Origin: Ctena decussata
Lineage: Eukaryota; Mollusca; Bivalvia; Lucinida; Lucinidae
Direction of reading: 5' to 3'
NCBI GenBank assembly: GCA_963989385.1
Contig: OZ022499.1
Coordinates: 81,829,903-81,893,902 of the forward strand
Length of the DNA stretch: 64,000 bases
The translations under genes were made by a program, and so were the position numbers. The notes beneath the pieces were generated by a model. That model was not told where the DNA came from. It ran no database searches and saw only the letters and a list, made by a program, of their open reading frames with translations. The stretch's first letter is position 1, and each line of letters opens with the position of its first letter. Positions 11,905 to 22,558 of the stretch are shown here, piece after piece.

Positions 11905-12522
11905 GTTTACCTTTTTTTTTAGGGATGTGTCAGTATTATTTAAGACATTTTTTTTTTCAGGAGTAAGACAGATACCTTAAACAGTCGTAAAATAATGAAA
12001 AGAAATATATATTTATATGAAATAAACTGTTTATATAGTATAATTGTCCTTGAAAGAATAAATTAAATTCTTAACAAGAAAATATTATTAGAAATAGATG
12101 CTCCCTTTTACAGTTTCGGATTCCTCTTCCTTTTTCCTTGGAAAGTGAAAGTAGAATTTCACAATCTAGTTTTTTTTAGAAAATTTATTATTATGGATGA
12201 GAAGGCAGGTTGTTTCACAGTGGATTCAAATTCACAGACTTGCCACATATATATATTTCTACATATTGATTTGATGAAGTGTTGAAACAGTCTTTGTCCC
12301 CAGGCTAAGAGGTTATTTTATGGCTCAAACATTGGCTAACACTGTAGGCCTGTTAAAGCTGTTTCACTACACATGTTTAAGCCTTATAAACAGGAATTTT
12401 TCCACTTGCCCTTCTTTAGCGAGGGCATAGAACAGGGTAGTCCCAAATCACCATTGATTTGGTAAAAAATCACCTTCCATTGTTTAAATATATTGGAAAT
12501 TATTTGAGTCGTGATTCTGATC
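11905..12522. other. Upstream side of UBR7; no gene recognised
   Basis: This AT-rich stretch precedes the UBR7 start codon and should contain its promoter and 5' UTR. I see no TATA box that I could call with confidence. Confidence 0.4.
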
Positions 12523-12859
12523 TGAGTCGTGACATGAGAAAACCAAAAAAGTGGTTGTGCGCCCACAGCAGACTCATATCAGCCTGGGCATCTGCCCAGT
12601 CTGATCAGACTCTTCACTAAGCTTGTAAAGGGTAGCTAAGTGTCTGAGTTACCTCTAGCCCAACTCTGGGACGGAAAATGCCTAGAAACAAGTTTCAATT
12701 TTCAAATTAGAAACTTCGTTTCTGAAATAATTTCGGTCCGGAGCTGGACTAAGTTACCTCCATTTGGACAGCCACGACTGATCAGACTGGACGGATTTCA
12801 GGCTGCTCTGAGTCTGCACTGGGCACACAACCACTTTGTTGGTTTTCTCGTTTTGCTCA
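12523..12859. mobile_element. TGAGCC hairpin MITE (with internal extra hairpin)
   Basis: The ends TGAGTCGTGACATGAGAAAA and TTTTCTCGTTTTGCTCA are diverged inverted repeats. CAGCCTGGGCATCTGCCCAG and GATCAGACTGGACGG are typical of the family. About 100 bp of extra sequence around 12645-12755 forms its own inverted repeat. Confidence 0.7.
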
Positions 12860-14437
12860 AATTTTGTAAAATGAATTTTTAACATTTCTTCAATTATGGG
12901 CACTTAAAGTAGACTTGCTTAAATGGAATAGCTTTAAAAAAGAGTGCAAACTGTAAATTTTAACTAGAAGGTTGTCCAGGGACAACTGGTCGAGTCCGCT
13001 GTTGTTTGCTATAGTGACCTATAAGTATGCCAAGACTAAGTAACTGCTTCACTCTAGATAGAAGCCAAACAACATCATGCTTGGCCAGTATATTTCTTCC
13101 TTTTTTTCAAATTTTCACAAAGGAAAATAAGTAGAAGTGATGACCCAGACAAGCTCAATTTATGACAATTATATTATCTGACCTTCAGATGTACCTTGGG
13201 CCTACCCAAACATATATGTCATTTGACACTTCCACTCATCAAGAAGAACAATTGTGCCAAATTATTTTGAAATCCATATATACACCTTTCCTATAATTCA
13301 GAGTCTGTTCGAGTTTTGTCCCTTGCCAAGCCTATGACGTCATCTATAGGATAGGTTATTGCTTTTCATTGTGTAACCAAAGAAATGCCGGTTTTCCGTA
13401 TATTCAAAACTAACATTCAACGGTTAAGATTAAGACAACTATTTTGTTCCAGCTATATTTAGCTCTTTCCTAGTCGGAAAATAAGCTTTATAACTTATAG
13501 CATTTGGGTATTTGACATAAAACTAGAAGATTTCTCACTAAAATTTTGGGCCAAAATTACCGCAATCGAAAGAGTATGCATCAACAGTACAGCTTCCAAA
13601 ACATAAGCAAAAGAAAGAAAATCGCGGAAGATGTTCAGACCGTTATTACAAAAGATTAGCTGATTATAAAGCAGACACACGCTAAAAATGACAACAAAGT
13701 GTGCTGTGACACGGAATTCGTTTGTGTAATCACCGACTTGCGCGCATTGCCGCAATAAACAAACACCTATGATTGTGTATTACCTAGCGTGTGTTCGGAA
13801 GGCAGCTTTAAGAACACCTACCGTGAAATGGAAGCGATCAAATAAATAATACCGAAGATAAGTAAGAGATGGAAACAAATAATATAAATTCAACCTCGGG
13901 TTCAAACTTACGGAAAACTGTCTGGATGCTGATGCTTTTAGATTGGTGTATCGTACAAGAAACCATAAATATCAGCGCTATAATCTGTCCGGTAATAATA
14001 CATAGTTACTATCTGAATGTCGGAAAAATGGAAATAACTTTTCAGATTTACGAAACTTATTTTTACGAAATGTAACTTTTTTATATTGAACAAACGTGAA
14101 TGTATATTGCCGGTGTGTTAAAACACGGCGTCGATGAAAGGGGTCATGAAAATCAAGAGCGACCTGTCGGGATTCTCAATATGATATTAAAATAAATCCA
14201 TAAAAATATATATAAATAAAAAAATGTTACATGAAAACGGGGCAATTATACTTTAATTTGGTCTTTCAATGATTTTTTTGCAGTTTACATTTACAAAACG
14301 TCTGCTCTATGCATGTTATGTGTGCTTGCAGTTGCACTGAATTATATGGGTATCCTATAGATGACGCCACAGTCTACTTGGGTAGATAACTCGTGCGCGA
14401 CATAATCGATTTATAGGAAAGGTGTATAGATGTAGAA
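12860..14437. other. No gene recognised; one diverged 160-bp repeat unit
   Basis: A monomer of the array at 14438 lies at about 13135-13290 (GACAAGCTCAATTTATGAC, CACTTCCACTCATCAAG). Open frames at 13495-13755 (minus) and 13869-14075 (plus) match nothing I know. Confidence 0.5.
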
Positions 14438-15231
14438 TAATGGCTCGGACAAGCTCAATTAATGACCATTTTATCATTTGACCTTCAAGTGTGACCTTGA
14501 CTTTGGACCTACTTGAACAAATGCTCCAAATGGCACTTCTACTCATCAAGGAGAACAATTGTGCCAAATTATTTTGAAGTTATCGCTCGGACAAGCTCAA
14601 ATTATGGCCATTTTATCATTTGACCTTCAAGTGTGACCTTGACCATGGACCTACCTAAACAAATGTTCCAAATGGCACTTCTACTCATCAAGGAGAAAAA
14701 TCATGTTAAATTATTTTGAAATCCATCGATAAATGTAGTTCTAAGTAATGGCTCGGACCAGCTCAAATTATGGCCATTTTATCATTTGACCTTCAAGTGT
14801 GACCTTTACCTTGGACCTACCTGAACAAATGTTTCAAATGGCACTTCTACTCATCAAGGAGAATTATCTTATTAAATTATTTTGAAATCCATCCATAAAT
14901 GTAGAAGTTATGACTCGGACAAGCTCAATTTATGGCCATTTTATCATTTGACCTTCAAGTGTGACCTTGACCTTGGACCTACCTGAACAAATGTTTCAAA
15001 TGGCACTTCTACTCATCTAGGAGAACAATTGTGCCAAATTATTTTGAAATGCCATCCGTAAATGTAGAAGTTATGACTTGGACAAGCTCAGTTTATGGCC
15101 ATTTTATCATTTGACCTTCAAGTGTGACCTTGACCTTGGACTACCTGAACAAATGTTTCAAATGGCACTTCTACCCATCAAGGAGAACAATTGTGCCAAA
15201 TTATTTTTAAATCCATCTGTAAATGTAGAAG
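14438..15231. repeat. Tandem array, about 160-bp unit, five copies
   Basis: Units begin at about 14440, 14581, 14747, 14909 and 15072. They share GGACAAGCTCAATTTATGGC, CATTTTATCATTTGACCTTC, AAGTGTGACCTTGACCTTGG and CACTTCTACTCATCAAGGAG. The array resumes after the inserted element at 15235-16425. Confidence 0.85.
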
Positions 15232-15234
15232 TTA

Positions 15235-16425
15235 GGGACCAACCATTTGATATTCTGGGGGGCTGTGGGGTGGGAGGGGGGGGGGGGGGGGGTGGGTGCT
15301 GGTATATCTATAAAAAAAATCCCTGTCTTTGGATATGCAAGAAAAAAAGTAACCTGGCTCATAAGGGGGTTTCAAAAGTAAGTGAAAAATAACCTGGCTC
15401 CACCCAAAATTTGAACAAAAAATATTGTCTGCAGATAATTCCATTTGAATTGAGTTTTTATAATGTCTCTGGCTTCTGGGGGGCTGAACCGCTGAACCCC
15501 CCCCCCCCCCCCCCCCCACCCCCCATATTTATAGTTATATTTTAATATCTACAATTGTTTTACACCAGCAGGCGTGCATGTGCATACATTTACAAAAGCA
15601 TCCTATACAATATTCACATACATGTATTATTGATCTGCCACATTACTAAGTAAATGTTTCCACTAAAACTGAATTGCAAAAGAGTCACTAGCTTATGGAA
15701 GACAAAGCCATTATGGCAAAATAAACACTCTAAAAGGCAAAAGTCCTTAAATAAAAAAAAAACCCTTATTTTTATCATAATCCCTAGTTTTTCTCTATTT
15801 TTTCCAGTCTTAAAATTGCCATTAAAATTGGAAATTACTTTGGCTTCTTGGGGGCGCAGCCCCCAGACACCCCTTTGTTAACTTCTTAGCACAGAACTTT
15901 TAGCCATTTTATTAACTGGCATGCATGTATAATGTGACTCTATCAGTAATTTTATCAAACTTTCTAAAGTGCGAATAAAGCATGTTTGGGAGAATGATTG
16001 GGCTAGAAAAAACCCTTAAATTCCTAATGTTAGCCCTAAAACTTTGCCAAAATAGCCCTAATTTTTGGCCAAAATATCCCTAATTTAAGGCCTAATTTTT
16101 TGCCAAACTCATACAGGGATGTTTGTATCTGTACCTTAGATGAAGAGAGTAACCTGCTCCAGGCAGTGGTTTGCAAAAGCAAGCTAAGCCATGCCCTTAG
16201 CCTGGTAAAGCACCATGTTCTTTTTGTGAGAATAAAAGGTGTAAAAATTACTGATGTGGGTAAAATAAAAGGATGTTAAGGTCAAGTAAACAAGGATCTG
16301 ATAGTTCGGCCTATAATATTAAAAAAAAAAATAACCTGTTTGAGTTAGTTGTAAAAAAAGAAATTAGCTTCCTCAAGGTGAAAAAAAAATTCTTTCCAAT
16401 ACCCCCCCCCAAAATGATCGGTCCC
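15235..16425. mobile_element. 1.19-kb non-autonomous DNA transposon (TTA target duplication, PIF/Harbinger-like)
   Basis: The ends are GGGACCAACCATTTGATA and, inverted, AAAATGATCGGTCCC. TTA lies on both sides (15232-15234 and 16426-16428). Removing the element and one TTA gives GAAGTTATGGCCTGGACA, which matches the consensus of the interrupted 160-bp repeat. It holds a run of 17 G at 15266-15282 and one of 21 C at 15497-15517. There is no transposase. The superfamily call rests only on the 3-bp TTA duplication. Confidence 0.72.
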
Positions 16426-16428
16426 TTA

Positions 16429-16836
16429 TGGCCTGGACAAATCCGGATAATGCACACACATAGTAACAACTATATCTCACTCACCGCAAGCGGGCTCGAC
16501 AAAAAAGTTGTTTAAAAGACATCTTTTTTTTTTTTGCATTAGACTGAAAATCCACTGAGCTATTGAAGCTCCTAGGTTGCTTCTAAAGGTCATTGATCAG
16601 ATTTATGAATGGTAAAAGTTACTGGTCAAGATATCGCCACACATATTTATGACATATCATTTAAAGACGAGAGGTTTTCCCCTAGAATCTAGAATGGCCA
16701 CAAATATCTAGATCAGTGTTATGGAGTTCTGCTTCAGGATGGATTTTTCCTTTCCAAAACAACTGCAAACATCTACATGTAGGTCTATCATAGATGGACC
16801 TAGCTATTTGGGGTCGTTTTGGAGAAGGGAAAACCC
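16429..16836. other. No gene recognised
   Basis: This holds a diverged end of the 160-bp array, then unremarkable sequence up to the foldback. The missing first exon of the PCC gene could lie here or further upstream; I cannot place it. Confidence 0.4.
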
Positions 16837-16841
16837 ATCTT

Positions 16842-17174
16842 CACAGGGTATAATCGATTCCGCTAATTTTCGCTTCCTGCAGAGACTGTACATCATATTT
16901 GGCTTCCGCCGAGACTGTCCGCGAACTCTTGCTTCCTGCCGAGACTTCTGTACATGATAAATGGCTTCCTGCAGAGACTGTCCACGTGATCCTGCTTCCT
17001 GCCGAGGCTCTCGGCAGGAAGCAGAGTCACGCGGACAGTCTCGTCAGGAAACCATTTTTCGAGTACAGTAGTCTCTGCAGGAAGCAAGAGTTCGTGGACA
17101 GTCTCGGCGGAAGCCAAATATGACAGACAGTCTCTGCAGGAAGCGAAAATTGGCGGAATTGATTATACCCTGTG
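16842..17174. mobile_element. 333-bp foldback element with CACAGGG ends and 5-bp target duplication
   Basis: It is an almost continuous inverted repeat: CACAGGGTATAATCGATTCC at the left and its inverse at the right. Arms contain tandem GGCTTCCTGCAGAGACTGT-like units. ATCTT flanks both sides (16837-16841 and 17175-17179). Because of the symmetry both strands carry a nearly identical 74-codon frame (16893-17117 and 16899-17123); neither is a gene. It lies 50 bp upstream of the PCC exon. Confidence 0.85.
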
Positions 17175-17224
17175 ATCTTATACCTAAATATATATAGTAA
17201 TTATGGTACACCTATTTATTACAG

Positions 17225-17416
17225 GATGTTAGTGAGAAAAAGGTCAACATATCCAGTTTTTCACAAGTGTGTTATCCCTTACGTCTGACTCCTGGGGAAG
17301 AAGTGACTAGTCAGCTCCAGCAGTTTGTTACTGATGCCAGTCTTAAAGCAGCGTATATTATCACCTGTGTGGGCAGTGTGACCAGTGTGAAACTGCGAAT
17401 GGCTGATAGCAAGACA
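17225..17416 (+). CDS. PCC-domain protein, internal exon
   Basis: It has 64 codons between an acceptor (TTATTACAG, ending 17224) and a donor (ACA then GTAAGT at 17417). It starts DVSEKKVNISS and ends LRMADSKT. The exon begins only 50 bp after a 333-bp foldback element, so the polypyrimidine and branch-point region lies almost against the hairpin. Confidence 0.85.
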
Positions 17417-19024
17417 GTAAGTTGATTACCCATACATTGTAGCATGATGACCCTAATTATTGGCACAGAGATGCTTGAGCAGTCCATTCAGATCCAGATC
17501 ACTCTTCTTTTCTATATATTGGAGGAATGTTCTACACAAAATCACTTAAATTTAGGATGATGACTCAGGTTAAGATGTACATGTATTAAGAGTAATTATG
17601 GTGATTGTAGAAAGTGATATTCGTATATTAACCCTATTGCACTCAGAAGGGCCAAAACTCCAGAGTTTTGGCCGTTCTGAGTGCAATAGGGTTAAGTTAA
17701 TCTATGAAGTTTGATGTGCAACATTTTTGTGATGAGTATCATGGATTTAAGGTGCATGAGTAATCTGTTTATTCCAAGGTAGACAACTTTAGTAGAATAG
17801 TATTGGCTTTCTCTGTGAGTGAATTAACTGCTCTTTAAGGGCAGACGTTGCTTTTTATGGGAGCACAATATTTCTTTTGTGAGAGGGGAGACAAGTACCT
17901 CCAGATTAGATTGATCTCCCTAGCAGGTGTATCCACACACCTGAAAGTTACATGCAATGACAGGAGTCTCAGGGCTGTTAGGATCTGATGAGTGATTGAT
18001 TGATTGATTTGATGCTTAACCTCCACGGTAAATAGCTGTATGATGTTTTTCCTGTCCATTCTAGATCCATCTTGCAAGACGGATCTATCTTTGGGAGGTG
18101 GGTGTGGAGAGAAAAAAACAGTCTTTCTTACAGCTGAATAAATACAGCACTGGACAGGCTTTGATGTCCATTCTGTACACTGATCAAACTGCTTGGCTGT
18201 CCTGACAGTTGATTTACCACTGGTTGTGTCACTGGTAGCCCTTTTCATAACTGGTCAGAATATGTCATCTGAAGAACAATGTTTTCTTTTCTTGCAAGAC
18301 TGGCCTACTGGTAAGCCATTCCGTAGGTGACAGATAAGAGCCTCCACCTCAATAGCTGTTACAACCACCATCTCATGGTGGTTCTTTAGCCACACTTCTT
18401 TATTGTTAGACTGAGCATTGTTTAAGTGTCACAAGTCTTCTTCTGCTGGTGCCGTGGGTAGATTGTGATTTTAATTGGGCCTATCCTAGCTGGGTATCTT
18501 TATCCATAATTTCTTAAACTGAATGTTTAGGTCTTAGTGTCAGTTCACCTGTAAAGAAGAGGCAACATGGATAATTTTGGGATAATTTACATATTGCTGC
18601 ATAAAAAAATATGCTGTTACCCTCTGATGGGGGTCTTAACATATATGCTTTTGTTGAGAAATATAAAAAATCATCTTAGAATTATCTTCAAAACCCCACC
18701 TTATCTGGAGCTCTGCTATATGAAGTTTTGTTTGTTGGGATGTTACATTCTAGTTTCCTCACTTGTTTTCTTATATTTCAGATAAAAGTCTACAACACTG
18801 GTCATTACGAAATTGTCTCCCTTGTGGGTACAGTGTCAGCTGGTGGCCATCTTCACGCTAGCTTCAGTGATGATGAGGGTAATGTTTTTGGTGGCCACGT
18901 AATGGGTGATATGTATGTTTATACAACAGCTGAAATTATTCTTGGAGATTGCCAGGGAGCTGTGTTCACAAGAGAGTATGATGAAAACTCGGGATATCCA
19001 GAACTGGTTATAAAAACACTGTAA
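17225..19024 (+). CDS. PCC/DUF296-domain protein (gene span; 5' exon not found)
   Basis: Two exons joined in phase 0 give 144 residues ending at a TAA at 19022-19024. The product matches the small animal PCC-domain proteins (Pfam DUF296, often mislabelled 'bifunctional protein GlmU' in invertebrate annotation). Features seen in order are YPLRLTPGEE, an AAYIITCVGSV strand, then YEIVSLVGTVSAGGHLHASF, GGHVMGD and a C-terminal ELVIKTL. The GHLH and GGH histidines lie where the conserved PCC histidines sit. Members form trimers; the animal protein has no settled function. The length fits a complete PCC domain, so only a short N-terminal exon with the initiator Met should be missing, upstream of 17225. 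The intron (17417-18781) contains a TTAA-flanked hairpin and a SINE-tail fragment. A possible ATTAAA polyadenylation signal lies at about 19050. Confidence 0.85.
17628..17695. mobile_element. 60-bp piggyBac-like MITE flanked by TTAA
   Basis: TTAA, then CCCTATTGCACTCAG, a short centre, CTGAGTGCAATAGGG and TTAA. Starting with CCC beside a TTAA target site is typical of piggyBac-type ends. It lies in the PCC-gene intron. Confidence 0.75.
17990..18035 (-). repeat. SINE family 1 tail fragment
   Basis: On the minus strand it reads TTTACCGTGGAGGTTAAGC and then ATCAAATCAATCAATC, like the tail of the SINE at 26710. No tRNA head is recognisable; it lies in the PCC-gene intron. Confidence 0.45.
18782..19024 (+). 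CDS. PCC-domain protein, terminal exon
   Basis: It has 80 codons plus a TAA, preceded by a pyrimidine-rich acceptor (TTCTTATATTTCAG, ending 18781). It begins IKVYNTGHYEIVSLVG and carries the GGHLHASF and GGHVMGD histidine motifs. The reading frame is open upstream as far as an in-frame ATG at 18728, but that stretch is intron; the family match begins exactly at the acceptor. Confidence 0.88.
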   Translation: MKVYNTGHYEIVSLVGTVSAGGHLHASFSDDEGNVFGGHVMGDMYVYTTAEIILGDCQGAVFTREYDENSGYPELVIKTL

Positions 19025-19184
19025 ACGGCAGAAGTTATTTACTGATAATATTAAATTTTTGCCTATTGTCTCTTCTTATATCCTGTTATACTGGAAAATG
19101 TGCTGACTGCTTTGTGCTGAAGCTTAGCTGAAAAACTGTAATATTGTTTTACACGTACTTGTACTGGTAATCACACACAAGGCG

Positions 19185-20252
19185 ATGGCATATTCAGAAC
19201 CAAGAAAGGGACGAAAACTAATCAGAGCAATCTCCAATGGTGATTATAATGAAATTTCAGAAATTGCCTATAAAATGACTAAACACCAATTAAATAAATG
19301 TGTAGTTGTTGGAGAGACCAGTTTTACACCCCTTATGCACGCAGTTCAGCAGAGGAATAAGGATGTCAGCAAGCTTCTGTTAGAAGTTGGAGCAGATGTT
19401 AATTGTAAAGGTAATATCAGGACAGGCGACTGGGATTACAAACAAACATCGCCTCTGTTACTAGCACTAGAAAGATCTGATTTCCCAATTCTAAAGCTAT
19501 TATGTGAGCATGGTGCAGATGTAAATAAAATATGTTCAGGACCTGTGGCACAGGAAGAAGAGGGTGGAAGTATCCAGTATATGCCATTCACAACTAGTCT
19601 GCGAGAGGCTATTAAAACACGGCAGTCTGACTGTGTTGGTCTGGTTCTTTGGTACGGGGCCAAAGTACATCATGGAGAAACTGCAGGATGTTCTTATCTC
19701 TGTTTTGCTTGTGACTCACCATTGTTTAATGTCCAGATTACACAGTTACTAGTATGTTATGGTTCAAAACTAGGCTATGGGAAACAGAAAAAGCGACATC
19801 ATTCAAAAAGATGCTGTGAAAGGTTTCTGGACCTGTTATATGATACTGTTGACTTTGAGGAATGGTTATACAATACCAATTCTGTGAGAAATAAAATAAG
19901 AGGTGTTAAAACTATTTTACTTTCTGATTACATTCATAAAAAGTCCCATGCTACTCACGCAGTTTCCCTTGTTCTTAAATCTGAATTCTTAAGGGATCAA
20001 AATGAGGAACTGCAGGTGGAAAAATTGCAAGAGGGACAGAGAATTCTAAATGAGGAAAGACTGTTATGGACAAGTTGGTTACAGGACCATATTATAGCTG
20101 TGTCATCATTGAAACATATTTGTCGTGTTGTGGTACGTTGTTACTTAGAGAACAAACTCCACCCTAATGTTGTCAATTCATTGCCAATTCCAACAACACT
20201 GCAGACATACTTATTACTTGATCATAGTGTACAAAGCTATAAAATTGTTTAG
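19185..20252 (+). CDS. Ankyrin-repeat and SOCS-box protein (ASB-like Cullin-5 adaptor)
   Basis: A single uninterrupted frame encodes 355 residues, and the ATG has a good context (GCGATGG). Ankyrin-like repeats are visible at about 45-76 (TPLMHAVQQRNKDVSKLLLE..GADVN), 86-117 (SPLLLALE..LKLLCEHGADVN), 133-164 and 167-196. A basic patch (KQKKRHHSKR, about 200-209) and a charged helix follow. The last 50 residues form a SOCS box. Its BC box runs from S308 with L309, C313 and V317 in the elongin-BC spacing, and a Cul5-box LPIP sits at 333-336. In this family the SOCS box recruits elongin B/C and Cullin-5 and the ankyrin repeats bind the substrate, so it is probably an E3 substrate receptor; the target is unknown. 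Lack of introns suggests a retrocopy or a single-exon gene. Its start is 160 bp after the PCC stop, on the same strand. Confidence 0.85.
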   Translation: MAYSEPRKGRKLIRAISNGDYNEISEIAYKMTKHQLNKCVVVGETSFTPLMHAVQQRNKDVSKLLLEVGADVNCKGNIRTGDWDYKQTSPLLLALERSDFPILKLLCEHGADVNKICSGPVAQEEEGGSIQYMPFTTSLREAIKTRQSDCVGLVLWYGAKVHHGETAGCSYLCFACDSPLFNVQITQLLVCYGSKLGYGKQKKRHHSKRCCERFLDLLYDTVDFEEWLYNTNSVRNKIRGVKTILLSDYIHKKSHATHAVSLVLKSEFLRDQNEELQVEKLQEGQRILNEERLLWTSWLQDHIIAVSSLKHICRVVVRCYLENKLHPNVVNSLPIPTTLQTYLLLDHSVQSYKIV

Positions 20253-20870
20253 AAAAGCCGAAGATATGTTGCTTATCAGAGGAGAAACTAAGCATTTATA
20301 CCAGGAATTCCATTCCAGTTCAGCTACATTTAAGCTTTCAAATACTCAGCTACAAGCCACTGAGTGTAGAGTAAGAATATTTACTGATACATGGGAAAGG
20401 AACTACAAATATTTCATTTCCATAGAGCATAAAGGGAAAGGGGCTTAGATATAAATAAGTTTGTGCCTCAGTTTTCTATAAAAAACATACAAAGTGATCT
20501 CTTTTTAAAACTGCTCTGTGAAGAATTACATGTTATACTGTGACCCTGCTTTCAAGAGGTCAGAGCATATGTGTATGTAGAAATTTATAATACCAAGGCA
20601 GTTCTTCAGATTTTTATGGAAAATGAACAGTAATTGTCTCAAATTTGTTATCAAAACACCTTGTTTTCCGAAGCTGTGAATCATATTTACTCTGACTTGT
20701 AGTCCTTGTACTGGGCCCAGTTGTTCAAAACTGTTCAGGGGTGTAACTAGGGGCAATTTCATGATACACACAACCATGTTTTATGCTCTACTTCTTGAAA
20801 GGAAAGCTAGTTTTTCAGCCACTTTGGTAATTGGTATTGAAATCTTGTCTAATTTATAAAATTTCAGCAT
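20253..20870. other. Downstream of the SOCS-box gene; no further gene
   Basis: This is probably the 3' UTR of the ankyrin/SOCS-box gene and flank. Frames at 20167-20448 (plus) and 20526-20777 (minus) are chance or shadow frames. Confidence 0.45.
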
Positions 20871-20940
20871 GCAAATATGCAGGTGCGTTTTGAAATTTTG
20901 TCAATTTTGACAAAATTTCAATACGCACTTGCGTATTTGC
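20871..20940. mobile_element. 70-bp hairpin
   Basis: GCAAATATGCAGGTGCGTTT pairs with ATACGCACTTGCGTATTTGC, and TGAAATTTTGTCAA with TTGACAAAATTTCA at the centre. Confidence 0.7.
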
Positions 20941-21746
20941 CGTATATTGCCTTGCTGTTGATGTCATTGGTTAGATGTCACATGTTCTATCATTTTATAT
21001 GTAAAATTACTCACATTTTTAGAAATAAAGTATCAGCACACATGATTTTTTGGGTTCCAGAAGACCTTGCAAATCCCTGACTAATCACGTCACTAAGCTC
21101 ATGATTCTTTGAACAACACATGCTCGTTATTCTTTCGTTATTTCTTATCTCATTTACACCTTCCCTACTAGCAGAAATGCCATGCTCAATAGAATTATTG
21201 GAAAATTCCCTCCAGGCAAAAGTTGCATAAGGCAAGTGCTTTGATATTATGATGCTCTTTAACGCTTTGCTTATGATACACAATGGTTGTGCTTTCATAA
21301 AGGGCTTTTCTGTAGCTGTGCAATGCACAGTGAGATTTGCCTCACTTATAACACGTGAACAAAAAGCCTAGTATACAGAGCGCTGTGTCTATGCAACAAA
21401 TGAGCAACAAAAAGCACTTTGTGAGAGGCAGCTCCAGGATGACCAGGTAGTGCTACGAAGCGCTTTTTTATAATGCGCTGTTGCATAACCGTTTGCTGCA
21501 AAGCGCTCTGTAGCCCATGCTTTATGCAACTCAGTGGAGTAAAATTATAAGGTGTTTACCTATATTAAAGCATAGTGCACTTAACATTTCATGTTTTGCG
21601 GAAATTACAGCCTTTAATAGTCATTCCATTAAAGTGAAAAAGTTGAATATATATTTATGTTGTATTCAGAAATTTTGGTCTGGTAATGAAACTTCGGTCA
21701 TTTTGTGTTAAACAGAGATTTTGTTTATTAAAAAGGCTTGTATAAT
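20941..21746. other. No gene recognised
   Basis: GCGCTGTGTCTATGCAAC near 21380 and inverted GCAAAGCGCTCTGTAG near 21498 hint at another decayed hairpin. An AATAAA occurs at about 21024. Confidence 0.4.
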
Positions 21747-22008
21747 GGTAAAAGTTTTCCAATAGCCTAGTGGCCATAGGGGCAGTGGGGGCTAGTGGCC
21801 CACTGTATGTTGGGCCCAGCATCTGAAAGGTGGAGCTCATCCCTCTCCTTTCACTGCCTTATTCTTCCCTGATTTGAAAGAAGTACCCATTTATTGCTGG
21901 GTTGACAGAGAGGGTTTTCAGTCGCGAGTTGACCTAAGCCAGGATTCGAACTCACAACCTTCAGTGTAGTAACTGAGTGTCTCTAACCACTCGACCACGG
22001 TGCCTCTC
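21747..22008 (-). repeat. tRNA-derived SINE, family 2 (second copy)
   Basis: On the minus strand it has GGCACCGTGGTCGAGTGGTT and a good B-box (GTGAGTTCGAATCCTGG). The body has CAGCAATAAATGGGTACTTC and the end is AGGCTATTGGAAAACTTTTACC, as in the copy at 6296. Confidence 0.78.
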
Positions 22009-22111
22009 TTGACCAGAAAGTACAAAAACAAAATAGGCAAAATTGTTACAGTATTGACTTTATTATTGCTAGATACAATGAACTGTAAACTGCTGGTAAA
22101 CTGGATGTGAC

Positions 22112-22330
22112 TAGGGGAGAGGCGGGTAACTTCGGACAGCGGGTAAATTCGGACAGTGACATTGTTTTCTTTATATGTTGGTTGTTTGGAACTAAAACAA
22201 AAATAACTGGCCAAACAGTGAAAATCCTGATGAGACGGCTCATTATGAGCCGTCTCATCTGGATTTTCACTGTTTGCAATGGTATGTCCGAATTTACCCC
22301 CATGTCCAAAAATACCCGACTCTCCTCTAC
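22112..22330. mobile_element. Hairpin MITE with GGTAAATTCGGACAG ends, copy 1
   Basis: The outer arms GGGTAAATTCGGACAGTG and TATGTCCGAATTTACCC are inverted. The centre (22213-22275) is a 63-bp near-palindrome with GATGAGACGGCTCATTATGA. A second copy lies at 23011-23225. Confidence 0.8.
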
Positions 22331-22558
22331 CATAGTACTCTTTCTCATTTTGCTCGAGATTTCACAGGTAATAATGGTTTTGATGATAGTTTCATCATAA
22401 AAACATATATTGTGGCCATTCATGAGAAAACTCTTGCCTTGAGGCAATTCTTATGATGGGCCACAATATATGTTTTTTATGGGGAGGAAGAAAAATTACT
22501 GGTAGTCCAGAAATGTTATCAATACCTACCTTGTATCTGCAGTTCTGTATCGGCGATA

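Noticed and set aside
13869..14075. Candidate first exon of the PCC gene
   Set aside because: The frame has an ATG and a weak GTAATA donor, but nothing in the peptide resembles PCC N-termini and the distance is arbitrary.
16893..17123. Two nearly identical 74-codon frames on opposite strands
   Set aside because: They arise from the symmetry of the foldback element.
17835..18248. 137-codon minus-strand frame
   Set aside because: It crosses a SINE tail inside the PCC intron and has no motif.
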